Shown: positions 31,054-40,644 of the stretch, piece by piece
How the letters are laid out: each line of letters begins with the position of its first letter
How positions within the stretch are numbered: position 1 is the first letter of the stretch
From: Lachancea dasiensis
Taxonomy: Eukaryota; Ascomycota; Saccharomycetes; Saccharomycetales; Saccharomycetaceae
Assembly (NCBI GenBank): GCA_900074725.1
Contig: LT598461.1
Location: 1,364,001 to 1,428,000, forward strand
Reading direction: 5' to 3'
Length of the DNA: 64,000 bases
The notes under the pieces: model-generated
Databases searched by the model: none
The model's input: the letters and a program-made list of their open reading frames with translations, nothing else
Told to the model about the DNA's origin: nothing
Program-made: the position numbers and the translations under genes

Positions 31054-33709
31054 CGCAGCTCTTGCATTGAGGTGTGGTGGGTCCTTTAGAGTGAATGCGA
31101 CTGTAAATCTATTGAATGTTAAGCGCTAAGTTGAGGGGATGCGAACCGGGTAGCAGTGGACGACAAGATGCACAAGATATACGTTCAAAGGGATCTAGAT
31201 GGTTATCGCTGACAATCGACCTCCTCAAGGGCAGTGAACACTGCCGAGTAAAGATGAGAGCTACCAAATGGCACTAGGTTAACAGTGTTTAACCAGCGTA
31301 CAGCTGCGTTGTTGTCTGAAATTGCCAATGTCAGATGTTTTCATGAGGTCTCATACTGTAGACAAGTCGTGACAGTATTTTAGAAAGTGACGATCTATCA
31401 TTGCTCGTGAAAGGAATGACTGACGGGTATGAAATGTCAGTGACAAGTGGTCTCACAGCTGAATGCTATTCCTATGATGGATGGTCCAAGAGACAAATTT
31501 CCCAGATTATGCAAAAAGTTTGCTCATCGCTCGAACTTTTTGACAGATTTTAGGTATTTAGTCCACCTGATGGGTCAAGATTGCCGAAGCTTTGATGTCT
31601 CTTTGAGTATACTGACAACTTTAAGTTGAACGGAGAATCCAGCAAGCTACCTACTGGTCACGCTGATTTATCCGTGCCGAACTCTAGTTCCCCTACTGGA
31701 AGTAAAACAATTAGCAGGTTTAGATTTCGTCGGGATCTAGACTTACCCATAAGCTCTTAGTGCCACTTCAGTAAAAGTGGCCATGGAAGAGCTCTGCTGG
31801 CGTTGCTGGCCCAAATATCAAAGAATAGGAACCTATATACCTACCGAGGATTCCTTTTGACGTATGATGATACTATAGTGTTCAATATCGTAGCATGCCG
31901 TCAAAGACCAAAGGGGACAAACCCATGGAAAAGGGAGAGCAGCCTTCCCTTACCTTCAATACACTGGTAGCTGGAAAAGCTGTGGCTAGGTCGAAAACGC
32001 TGTCAAAGAGCGTAAAAGAGAGGTTCACGAACTAACACTACATTGCCAAAAACATCGACAGAGCACAGCAATAACACGAGAGTTCAGAGGGCCAACTCGA
32101 GCCAAGGGAACCCGCGAAAGGACGTAAACTCACCCCAAAATTCACATGACCTTTGCCAAGCCTGGAGGAAAGAGCTTGAACTCATTGGAGGGTCAACAGA
32201 TACTTGCGGACGTTTTGAACTGGAAAAGTCTGATCCGAGGAAGAGATGTTTCAAGCTCAGTCTTGGTCCGTCACTTTCTCGTGCTACTTCAATACAGCGC
32301 TTTGTAGATTGTCATTTCGTACAAAAATGTCACGGCCTCGCACTCGCCACTATATAAGCAGCTATCACGTACAATAACAAGATTATAACATTACGTCTCA
32401 CGCTCAACAGACACAAGGCACAGAGGCAGCCACAAACCTGGATGTCACTGTTAGCCTACTCACTCATTCGAAATCCACGCCCTTATTATTTACCAGAACC
32501 ACGTACGTACGCCCTTTCACCAGAGCCGCGACAACGGCGGCTAATTATTGCCAGACCCTAACAATTATTAATACCGGTTCCGTGGCGCACATACGACCAG
32601 AGCCCACAACGTGGTACCCAGTAGCAGTCATAGAACCTCAGCCGGTTGCAGATACACTTCAAGCGACTCCCTCCTCATTCGTGAGTTGCTACTCAATACA
32701 CTATGTACATACGGAACCACAAAGTGACAGTGTCTACAGGTTTCAAGACTGAAAGGAGTATCGCTTCTTCAATGGCAATCAATTGAAGAGGAGATAGGCC
32801 AGAAAGCGCTCCGTGTCAGCATGGCCGGCCCGCATCCCACTATACTGTTTGAACTGGTGTGATCCCAGTGCTTCTCATCCATAAAATGAGAGCACGAGGG
32901 CCCATTACTAAGCTTGTGAGCCTCCACTAACATCCGTGTGATGGAGCCGCCGCGTGCTCCTTTGCACACCCAGACATCCGCAACCCAGACACAACTGAGC
33001 CCCGGTTACCCGCCTTAGGAAATCCAGCGTTACCCTGCCAATCTCTCCGCATTTCATACACGTGCTTACCACGTGCATATAAATGCTTTTCTCGGCGCCT
33101 TATTTTCCTGCAGACTGACGCCACCTCTACGTCGTGGTCTTTTTGACGCAGTCGCGGTTCCAGATGTGGGCATCGCGCATTGTTTTCCTTTTTTTTCAAC
33201 ATACTCCCGTACGTTGTGGTAGCGTTGTGCGGGCGGGTAGAAAATGGGTAAAGTGCAAAGTATTCGAGTGAGTAAGTGGTTGAGATCACAGTTGGGGCCA
33301 TTTTTTCATTGCTGACAGTGCCCCTTCTTAAGAAATTCGAAAGCGGATAACAGAACCTGGGTTGAGACTGAACACTTTAGCAGTTAAAGAACAAGACGAG
33401 ATCGAAAACACCTGTAATATACGATGTTGAAGGTATGTGAGCAAGCGGATGTAGGATGCGAGAAGTGAAGCTGGGAAGACACGACTAGAAACGTAACACA
33501 GGGTATCGAACACACAATGAAAGCAGTAAGCAAGGATGACAAAGTAACGATGAATGAAGTAAAGATGGAGGGAGAGAAACAGATGTGTGAGTGGGAGGAG
33601 AAGCATAAGAGCCAGCCGCTCTGTTGAATAAGTGGTGCCGGCCCGTTGTTGTGACGTTGCAGAGAGGGACTTCAAACTCGCAGTAAGCGCTGACTTTAGT
33701 ACTAACATA
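31054..33709. other. Long divergent IRC20-RCK2 intergenic region
   Basis: This 2.65 kb is unusually long for this genome. It contains a TATA-like TATATAAG at 32351-32358 followed by an ATG-less open frame (separate entry), and a Reb1-type TTACCCG at 33006-33012. Several overlapping frames on both strands, including 32043-32357 and the 32.7-33.75 kb minus-strand frames, have no protein character I trust. Confidence 0.45.
32378..32752 (+). other. ATG-less 124-codon open frame behind a TATA box (possible gene remnant)
   Basis: After the TAA at 32375-32377 a single frame stays open to the TGA at 32750-32752. It has no ATG. The translation is Thr/Pro/Ser-rich (TVSLLTHSKSTPLLFTRTTY, TTWYPVAVIEPQPVAD), recalling the composition of fungal cell-wall proteins. 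A different frame starting at ATG 32443 gives a 38-residue Pro/Arg-rich peptide. No signal peptide or GPI signal is visible. It could be the remains of a secreted-protein gene or chance. Confidence 0.3.
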
Positions 33710-35425
33710 ATGTTTCACCATCAGATCAAAAACCTGTTTAAGAAAAAACAATCTGTGGGAGCAGGAGACACGCCTATGGCGCCGCCATCTGTGAACTTGA
33801 CTGCAGCAGACGGCAGTGTGACGCCCGTGATGGACTCGTTGGACGTGGCCAAGGCCAAGGCGGACTGTGTTGAAACAGCCGGAACGCTGAATCCGTCAGA
33901 CCTCAGCTCCAGTGACCAAAGTGCCCTCAACGACCGCAGCGCCACGAGAGTGCCTGAGCTGCAAGACGCTGAGATGGCGGAGCCTACCAGCAAAGTGCCG
34001 GTTGCCGCTGGGGACCTAGTTTCTGTCGACGTGGACTTGGATCTGGACGGCGAGACAGACAGTCTGCAGGGCTCTACCACCGATGAGGAAGAGCCTGAGG
34101 GGCATTTTTTGGAACAAGCAGAGCTGCCGGATTTCAAGCTCATCTCGAAGATTGGCGAAGGCGCCTTTTCTAAGGTATACCGAGCTATCCCGCAAGCAAA
34201 CTCCTCCAAGGGGTTTCTCCATAAGACGTTTCGCCAAGTGGCTGTTAAAGTCATCAACAAGGAGGATTTACCGTCGAGTAACCGCGATTCCAAAAGCAAA
34301 GCAGCCTCAAAGGATCAGGTACTCAAGGAGGTCGCCATCCACCGCACCATCTCAGCTAGTGAGAACGTGGTGTCATTTGTGGACTTTCACGAGTCTCGGC
34401 ACTTTTACTTTATAATACAAGAGCTTCTCGCGGGCGGTGAGGTATTTGGGGAAATCGTACGCCTCACGTATTTCAGTGAGGATCTTACTCGCCACGTTAT
34501 TCGCCAGCTGGCTTTGGCTGTCAAGCACATGCACGCGCTTGGGATAGTACATCGGGACATTAAGCCCGAGAACCTATTGTTCGAGCCTATCGATTACATT
34601 CCTTCCCAGGTGCCTGTGCTGCGCAAGTCTGACGACCCCAAGACCAAAGAGGACGAGGGTGTTTTCAGACCTGGAATCGGTGGTGGCGGTATCGGAGCTG
34701 TCAAACTCGCTGACTTCGGTTTGTCTAAGCAGATATACTCCACAAACACCAAGACCCCCTGCGGGACAGTGGGGTATACCGCTCCAGAGGTGGTCAAAGA
34801 TGAACGTTACTCCATGCAAGTGGATATGTGGGGTATTGGATGTGTTCTGTATACGCTACTCTGCGGGTTTCCTCCTTTTTACGATGAGAAAATCGATGTT
34901 TTAACCGAGAAAATTTCCAGAGGTGAATTCACCTTTCTAAGACCCTGGTGGGACGAAATTAGCGATGGCGCCAAGAATGCAGTCTGTAAACTGTTAGAAG
35001 TGGATCCAGCCAAGCGTTACAACATAGACGAATTTTTGGATGATGAGTGGTTGAACCAATATGACTGCCTACGCGGCCAACGTATAAAGAAGCACAGAAA
35101 CGAGTCTACCGAGAACGTTTACACACTTAACTCCAAAAAGAAGCGTCATCACCGCGTGCAAGGGTTCAAACGGGACTCTTCTTTATTATACTCTCCTGCC
35201 GCAGTCGCTCTGCGCGATGCCTTCGAGGTGACCAATGCGTTACGGCGTGATGCTGACGATAAGATGCATGGACCCCACGGAGTAAATCTTGGGCTATTAC
35301 AAGAGGACGAAGAACTGGGCCTAGAGAATGATATGTTCCAGCTTCGTCTAAATTCCTCCACAATTATCAAGAGGCGTAAGAACAAAGATGATCCTGTCGA
35401 TGTTCCAACAACAGTTACCGAGTAA
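33710..35425 (+). CDS. RCK2: RCK2, CAMK-type protein kinase
   Basis: From the ATG at 33710 the protein is 571 residues and matches yeast Rck2 (YLR248W, 610 residues), a Ser/Thr kinase acting below Hog1 in osmotic and oxidative stress and restraining translation elongation. S. cerevisiae has a duplicate, Rck1. The N-terminus FHHQIKNLFKKKQ resembles Rck2, then a disordered acidic region runs to about 155. The kinase domain carries KIGEGAFSKVYRA (glycine loop), VAVKVINK (ATP lysine), HRDIKPENLLF (catalytic loop), ADFGLSKQI and CGTVGYTAPEVVKDE. The GGGGIGAVKLADFG insert before the DFG is typical of this pair. The C-terminal FKRDSSLLYSPAAVALRDAF and the final RRKNKDD are shared with Rck2. The frame continues upstream only with GTG, so 33710 is chosen. 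Confidence 0.97.
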   Translation: MFHHQIKNLFKKKQSVGAGDTPMAPPSVNLTAADGSVTPVMDSLDVAKAKADCVETAGTLNPSDLSSSDQSALNDRSATRVPELQDAEMAEPTSKVPVAAGDLVSVDVDLDLDGETDSLQGSTTDEEEPEGHFLEQAELPDFKLISKIGEGAFSKVYRAIPQANSSKGFLHKTFRQVAVKVINKEDLPSSNRDSKSKAASKDQVLKEVAIHRTISASENVVSFVDFHESRHFYFIIQELLAGGEVFGEIVRLTYFSEDLTRHVIRQLALAVKHMHALGIVHRDIKPENLLFEPIDYIPSQVPVLRKSDDPKTKEDEGVFRPGIGGGGIGAVKLADFGLSKQIYSTNTKTPCGTVGYTAPEVVKDERYSMQVDMWGIGCVLYTLLCGFPPFYDEKIDVLTEKISRGEFTFLRPWWDEISDGAKNAVCKLLEVDPAKRYNIDEFLDDEWLNQYDCLRGQRIKKHRNESTENVYTLNSKKKRHHRVQGFKRDSSLLYSPAAVALRDAFEVTNALRRDADDKMHGPHGVNLGLLQEDEELGLENDMFQLRLNSSTIIKRRKNKDDPVDVPTTVTE

Positions 35426-37525
35426 AGGGAATTGCAGAAACAATAAAAACAAAACTAAAAAAAGAAAAATTAAACCTTGGAAACACTCAAAAATCTCGAG
35501 AGAACATTTAGTGCCAACTTCGAAATACACTTCATGTACTCATAAATTTGTTTCAACTCTGCGCAATCTACCTTTTTTTGGTGTCTTTTGAGTTTTTTTT
35601 TTTCTTTCTTTTCCCAGTCTCTACCAATCGTATATCTCGCCCACGAAACTCTTGCCCGACCACTTGCTGGAGTCCAAAATAGCGTGCTTGTGACAGATCC
35701 ACAATCGAGATCTCACAATCGTGCGCGTTGTACATTATACCGATTTTACTATACACATTTTAAATTTTAATCACCCCTTTCCTTCGTTAACGCTTGAAAT
35801 TGCTCTTTTGATGTTTTACGGAAGTTTACTTTTGATGTTGAGTCAAGCGTATCTGTTATACCACAATTCTTGGTCATATCATACACACTCTGAATGACCA
35901 AGGATTGGCATCCTTTTCGGATATTTCATATACTGGCGGTTAGATAGACAAAAAAATTAATAGTACAAGAAACTAATTCATATTCAGACAATCGTATAGC
36001 GAAAGAGCTGGCGATGTGTATTTACCATAGATTCGGTATGTGCGCCAAAATAACTTTTGGCTTGGTAGGGTACAACTGATGAACATGTGTTGACGCTAGC
36101 AGCATAACCAGTATTTATTCAAACCTCAAAGGATAGTGACGTTACACTTGTCACGATAACATTTACTGGCACTAGAACATGACATCATGATATAGAGTAC
36201 AGGACCGGACGATGTTCGCTTCCAATTACAGTTTGATGAGCGAGGATGATAGCTGTTCTCATTCAAATGTTCAACTCGGCGGTTCTGTATGGTTATGTTT
36301 TGTAGCTACCGAGTGGCGGTAGTCCAGTATTGTTTGAATAGCATTCGAGTGGTTAAATAGGAAAAATTAACAAAGTGTCATAATGGTGCGACATAATGTT
36401 GACATTGTCAGTAAAAGAAAACAGGAAAGTGCAAGGTGGATCAACCAGCGGGGTCCAGAGGACAGCTACTAAATAAACTTACCTGGTCCAACATTTAATT
36501 CGCTTAAAGCCCATTAAGAGATTCACTTGGTGCACTTATTCGATCATCCAGCCCAACTTGACCAATATATTTTCCACCAGAAGTTTACATTAATAGCTGC
36601 TTTACGTTCTAATATAGGCCACAATAATAGTTCAATAGCAATAGTAAGATGGTTTGAAATTGTTTTATAAGCTCCAGATCTATTATAAAGTGCTCAGACT
36701 ACAACTCAAGATGTCTTTCAGTAAATTGAACAAACAGTTCAGCAAGCTCACGACTACCGGAGCTGAATTGCTCCGATACTATACTATATCATATACTAAT
36801 AGGATTTTTTGTATGAAATACCATCATAGTTTGTCTGTATGCCGTCTAAAACCAAAAGAAGCTTTTCGGTCCACTACATTGCTTACCTGGCAGTATATAA
36901 TAGCCTTCATGAGGTGGCAAATGTTTTTAAGAGGTAGATGAACTTCTGAAGCACTGATCATGGACTTAGCTACATTCGAGACTCTTGGGACTAGTAGAAA
37001 GAAAGAGGAGGTGTAGCTCATACTCCCTAGAATGGGATCTTCTTTTTAAAATACCATGTTTGATCGTAAGTTGCCCATCACCTCGTGATAAATAACGGTG
37101 CAACAAGCGTATCCTTACCTCTCATATGCCTCATTTAGTATATCACATTAACATTCAAGGGCACGTGATTGGTTCGTAACTTGAGGTTGCCAGAATTGTA
37201 ACTGTTAAGACATCTGGGGACTCCGCAAAAACACATTCTTGGGCCCAAATCATATATACACTATGCAGGGATCATTAGGTACGCCTTGCGACCTCACTGA
37301 AACCCAGGTTCCCTAATGTCGTAGAGTAAATGACCCAAACTATTGGTTGCTTGGTCCTGATGTGGTAACCCTTGGCTCCAAAATTTCATTCGGATTTGTA
37401 CCAATTCCCAGGACGTTCCGCTATTTTGACCAAGACTTGAGCACTTAAGCAAGGTGATAAACTTGCTTATCAGCAGCACCACCGCTATCCTTTCCTTGGA
37501 ACAGAAATAAGTTTAGCTTCTCAAA
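35426..37525. other. 2.1 kb intergenic region after RCK2
   Basis: The first part is T-rich 3'-UTR-like sequence (35570-35620). A frame with ATG at 36711 and end at 36941 encodes 76 residues beginning MSFSKLNKQFSKLTTTGAEL, followed by unlike sequence; it may be a fragment or chance. A CACGTGATTGG (37162-37172), an E-box next to a CCAAT-type pentamer, lies about 360 bp before the next gene. I see no RNA gene or transposon. Confidence 0.4.
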
Positions 37526-38983
37526 ATGCATATTATAGTTGCTGCTCTGATACTACATACAGGGTTCGCCACGGCAATTCAAACCTTCATGAATTATTCT
37601 GGCCCGGATACAGTCACTAAGGTAGCTGTGATCGGCGCAGGTGCTGGGGGCTCTTCGGCAGCCTACTACCTTCAAAAATTTACTTCACATGGATATAACA
37701 TTACAATTTTCGAAGATAATGGCTATATTGGGGGAAGGAGCACAACAATCAAGAACTATGATCCTAATTACCCTTTTGACATCGAACTAGGGGGAAGTGT
37801 CTTTGTAGATGCCAACAAAATATTATTCAATGCTGCAAAGGAGTTCAATTTAACAACAAAACGGGACAATTTAAGGTCGCAATATCCAAAACTGTTCCAT
37901 GGCACAATCGGTGTATGGGATGGAACTGACTTTGTTTTTACACAGAGTGCATCCGATAGTGGTTTATTCAACAAAGCCAAGCTTTTTTTGAAGTACAAGC
38001 TTTCACCTTTAAGGACGTACTTTTTGGTCAAAAACTTCATCCAAGACTTTTTAAACGGTTTTTACGATAAGTATTTTCCGTTCGAACTTGATTATGCAGC
38101 TGGGCACACACAACTTGGCCCAGTGGCCAATGTGACTGGCGCAAGCTTCTTGGAATCTCACCATGTTTCTAGCCCCTTTGCAAAGGAGATAATCGAGGCC
38201 GCGACGCGTATGAATTATCGGTCAAATGTGGATGATATACATGCTGTTGAAACTCTTGTAAGTCTTGCAGCAGACGATACATATCAGGTTGAAGGCGGAA
38301 ATTATTTGATCTTCGAGAATTTCATTGCCAGATCCGGGGCCAATCTATTGCTCAACTGTGTTGCTCAGAGTATATCAAGCATTGAAACTGGTTGGAACGT
38401 TGAATACTCGCAGGGAGGCAGTGATACGCAGTCAGATACTTTCGATCAAGTAATTATTGCCGCACCATTCCACCTATCAAACATCACCTTGAAAGGAGAC
38501 AATATTGAAGGCATAGACGAAGTTCCATACAGGACTTTGCATGCGACGTACGTGTCAACTTCCAGGACGACACCCATTAACAATCCATATTTTGGAAATG
38601 GCAGTATTCCAGAAATGATATTAACTAAATCAAGTTTAGTGGATGTTCCGTTTTTCAGTATCAGCATTGTCTCCTATGATCCTCGAAACGACACAATTAT
38701 ATACAAGTTGTTCACTGCAAGCCCCGTGGATGAGAAGTTTCTGCTTAGATACTTGTTCGACAATGAAACTCCGTTTCAAATTGTGTATTCAAAGGTCTGG
38801 AAGCCATACCCACATTTGGTCAGCCGTCAGTCCTTTGGAAACTTCCAAATTGGTCAAGGGTTGTGGTACTTGAATAATTTTGAACCACTGATAAGTACTA
38901 TGGAAACGTCGTGCCTGGCTGGCGCCAGTGTCGCTGGCCTGATGTCGATTGGTAGGAACACGACAGCGATAAAGGTGCCATGA
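37526..38983 (+). CDS. Secreted prenylcysteine oxidase-like flavoprotein
   Basis: This 485-residue protein has a signal peptide (MHIIVAALILHTGFATAI) and then an FAD-binding Rossmann motif, VAVIGAGAGGSSAAYYLQKF, followed by ITIFEDNGYIGGRSTTIKNY with the glutamate/aspartate end of the second strand and a GGR loop. PFDIELGGSVFVDANKILFN, FHLSNI and a C-terminal WYLNNFEPLISTMETSCLAG match the prenylcysteine oxidase (PCYOX1/farnesylcysteine lyase) family. These enzymes cleave farnesyl- or geranylgeranyl-cysteine from degraded prenylated proteins in lysosome/vacuole-like compartments. N-glycosylation sites (NYSG, NITI, NVTG, NITL, NDTI) fit secretory-route passage. To my knowledge S. cerevisiae has no counterpart, so this gene interrupts the RCK2-YEF3 order known there. 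Confidence 0.87.
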   Translation: MHIIVAALILHTGFATAIQTFMNYSGPDTVTKVAVIGAGAGGSSAAYYLQKFTSHGYNITIFEDNGYIGGRSTTIKNYDPNYPFDIELGGSVFVDANKILFNAAKEFNLTTKRDNLRSQYPKLFHGTIGVWDGTDFVFTQSASDSGLFNKAKLFLKYKLSPLRTYFLVKNFIQDFLNGFYDKYFPFELDYAAGHTQLGPVANVTGASFLESHHVSSPFAKEIIEAATRMNYRSNVDDIHAVETLVSLAADDTYQVEGGNYLIFENFIARSGANLLLNCVAQSISSIETGWNVEYSQGGSDTQSDTFDQVIIAAPFHLSNITLKGDNIEGIDEVPYRTLHATYVSTSRTTPINNPYFGNGSIPEMILTKSSLVDVPFFSISIVSYDPRNDTIIYKLFTASPVDEKFLLRYLFDNETPFQIVYSKVWKPYPHLVSRQSFGNFQIGQGLWYLNNFEPLISTMETSCLAGASVAGLMSIGRNTTAIKVP

Positions 38984-40485
38984 TTTGGTCACAATGCTGT
39001 CCTGCGTATTCCATGAACGGGCGCAATTCATGAGCTTATCAAATTCTCTTGTCTCTATCACTATAACCAAAGCTGCCGTCCTTGCTTCACACAGAAAAGG
39101 AAATTTCAAGATTTGCCAGAAAAAGCAGTCATTATACATTTGCGTATAGCATTCTTCTTTTAGACGAATGATTGGTGATGTCCCACCGCTCTCTTATTTA
39201 GACCTTGGCGGCAGCCAATATAGTGGGAACTCTTAACAAGAAACTTAGGCTCTACATCGTATCTACAACGCAGCAACCTTATGGTAAGTAAGAAATAAAG
39301 CTTAGACGTTGAATGCATTTTGGGAGCTGTGGCCACGGCTTTTTTACTCTCCAAGTTCAATGTCTGTCGACCTATATAACTAATTAATCTGCGACGTGGG
39401 AAGGAAAGTCAATCCCGTGGGACAACAAACCAATCAAACAGCATCACTCACTAGTGCCTGCTAACATCAGACTAACCAGTTTGAATACTGAATGTTCAAA
39501 TGGGACTACCCAGGAACGCGTTAACGAGGCTAAATTTTGGCGACAACATGGTTGGCGGTTAACATAGTGCTGCGCGCGATTCCAATCTCAGGAGAAGTAC
39601 AACCGTTCTCCTAGATGAGCTGTTGATTTGGAATGTTGGATACCACTCAGATCATCAACCAACATAGGGGTGAAACGTCAATCAACTTTGGGTTACAAGA
39701 AAGGGGGATACCAAAATTCATAGGGTACCTATCGAGAACAGATTCGGCTGGGGAGGGAGAGAAGGGGAGTGGCTACAATCATACTACACAATCAGGCTCG
39801 ACAAGTTAGAATCTACCATCTTTCAACCAATTTCCCCCCAAGAACCAGAGTCCTCGCAAAGATGGCCGAAATTGCGGCAGGATGTAGCACCTTAGTAGTG
39901 CTACACATTGATGTCTTTTCTATACTACCTGCGAGCAGCGGTTCTTTCATTTATCAAAGGGCACGTCACTCACCTGTGCCAACGCTACCCTATCCTACAA
40001 TAACAAACCCACAAATTAGCATAAATGCGTTGAAATCCAAACAAATCGCGCCGGATGGGATGTGCTCTGGCATTATAGTTTTCTCAAAGCTGCGACGCAA
40101 CGGCTACAAAGTTGGCATTCCCCACTAATCAGAGACGCTCTCAGAGAAAAAAAAACTGAAAAACTGACACTTCAAGCAGATCTCCGCTGGCCAGTTCTCC
40201 ATCTTACTTCTATAATGCTGAGATCGGAGTCACTAGGGTGTCGCATAGTTTCCTAGGTCTCAAGAACGTGAGTACCGGTGGATCCGAACCTTTCTTTCCC
40301 ATCTCATCTGAAAAAGAAAGACTCAAAATACTACTTAGGCATAGCCGTACAACCTGGCCAGTGCCGCCCACAAACCAACGATGAAGCTCAATTCCTGAGT
40401 TATCACATATGATACGAGCCCATGGTGATGGCTTACTGCCTGGCATTCTCAGTTTTTGGCGTGAAAATTTTTTAGAAAGCATGCT

Positions 40486-40526
40486 GCGATGAGATGAGCT
40501 TCCGAAGAAGAAATCTGAAAAATTTT
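40486..40526. promoter_or_regulatory. PAC and RRPE pair before YEF3
   Basis: GCGATGAGAT (40486-40495) is an exact PAC box and TGAAAAATTTT (40516-40526) an exact RRPE. This pair is the known mark of ribosome-biogenesis and translation-factor promoters in yeasts (bound by Dot6/Tod6 and Stb3). The pair lies 119-159 bp before the YEF3 ATG. Confidence 0.75.
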
Positions 40527-40549
40527 CCACATGTATCCAAGTTTCCGGG

Positions 40550-40559
40550 TATATATAAG
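40550..40559 (+). promoter_or_regulatory. TATA box of YEF3
   Basis: TATATATAAG lies about 90 bp before the YEF3 ATG and 24 bp after the RRPE, a normal place for a TATA element in a strongly expressed yeast gene. Confidence 0.7.
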
Positions 40560-40644
40560 AAAGCTGAAGTGCTCAGTGGTTTCAACCTTCTTGGTTTTCG
40601 TTTGACCTAGTTTGTTCAGTAAAGCTCCATCAGCGATCGTACCA

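Larger units (their letters stand above)
38984..40644. other. YEF3 upstream region
   Basis: The 1.66 kb holds the PAC, RRPE and TATA elements listed separately near its right end. A GTG-opened 119-residue frame at 39769-40128 has no protein character I trust. I looked for a convincing Rap1 site and did not find one. Confidence 0.5.

Noticed and set aside
33698-33712. TACTAAC just before the RCK2 ATG as a possible branch point
   Set aside because: No suitable 5' splice site or upstream exon with kinase-family sequence was found, and the ATG at 33710 gives a full Rck2-like start.
33328-33751. Overlapping minus-strand frames upstream of RCK2
   Set aside because: Low-complexity Leu/Ser-rich translations overlapping the RCK2 start, with no family similarity.
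36711-36941. Frame beginning MSFSKLNKQFSKLTTTGAEL, reminiscent of BAR-protein starts
   Set aside because: Only the first 20 residues look protein-like; what follows is unlike any family and no intron signals complete it.
39769-40128. 119-residue frame upstream of YEF3
   Set aside because: It starts with GTG, has no family similarity and lies in promoter DNA.
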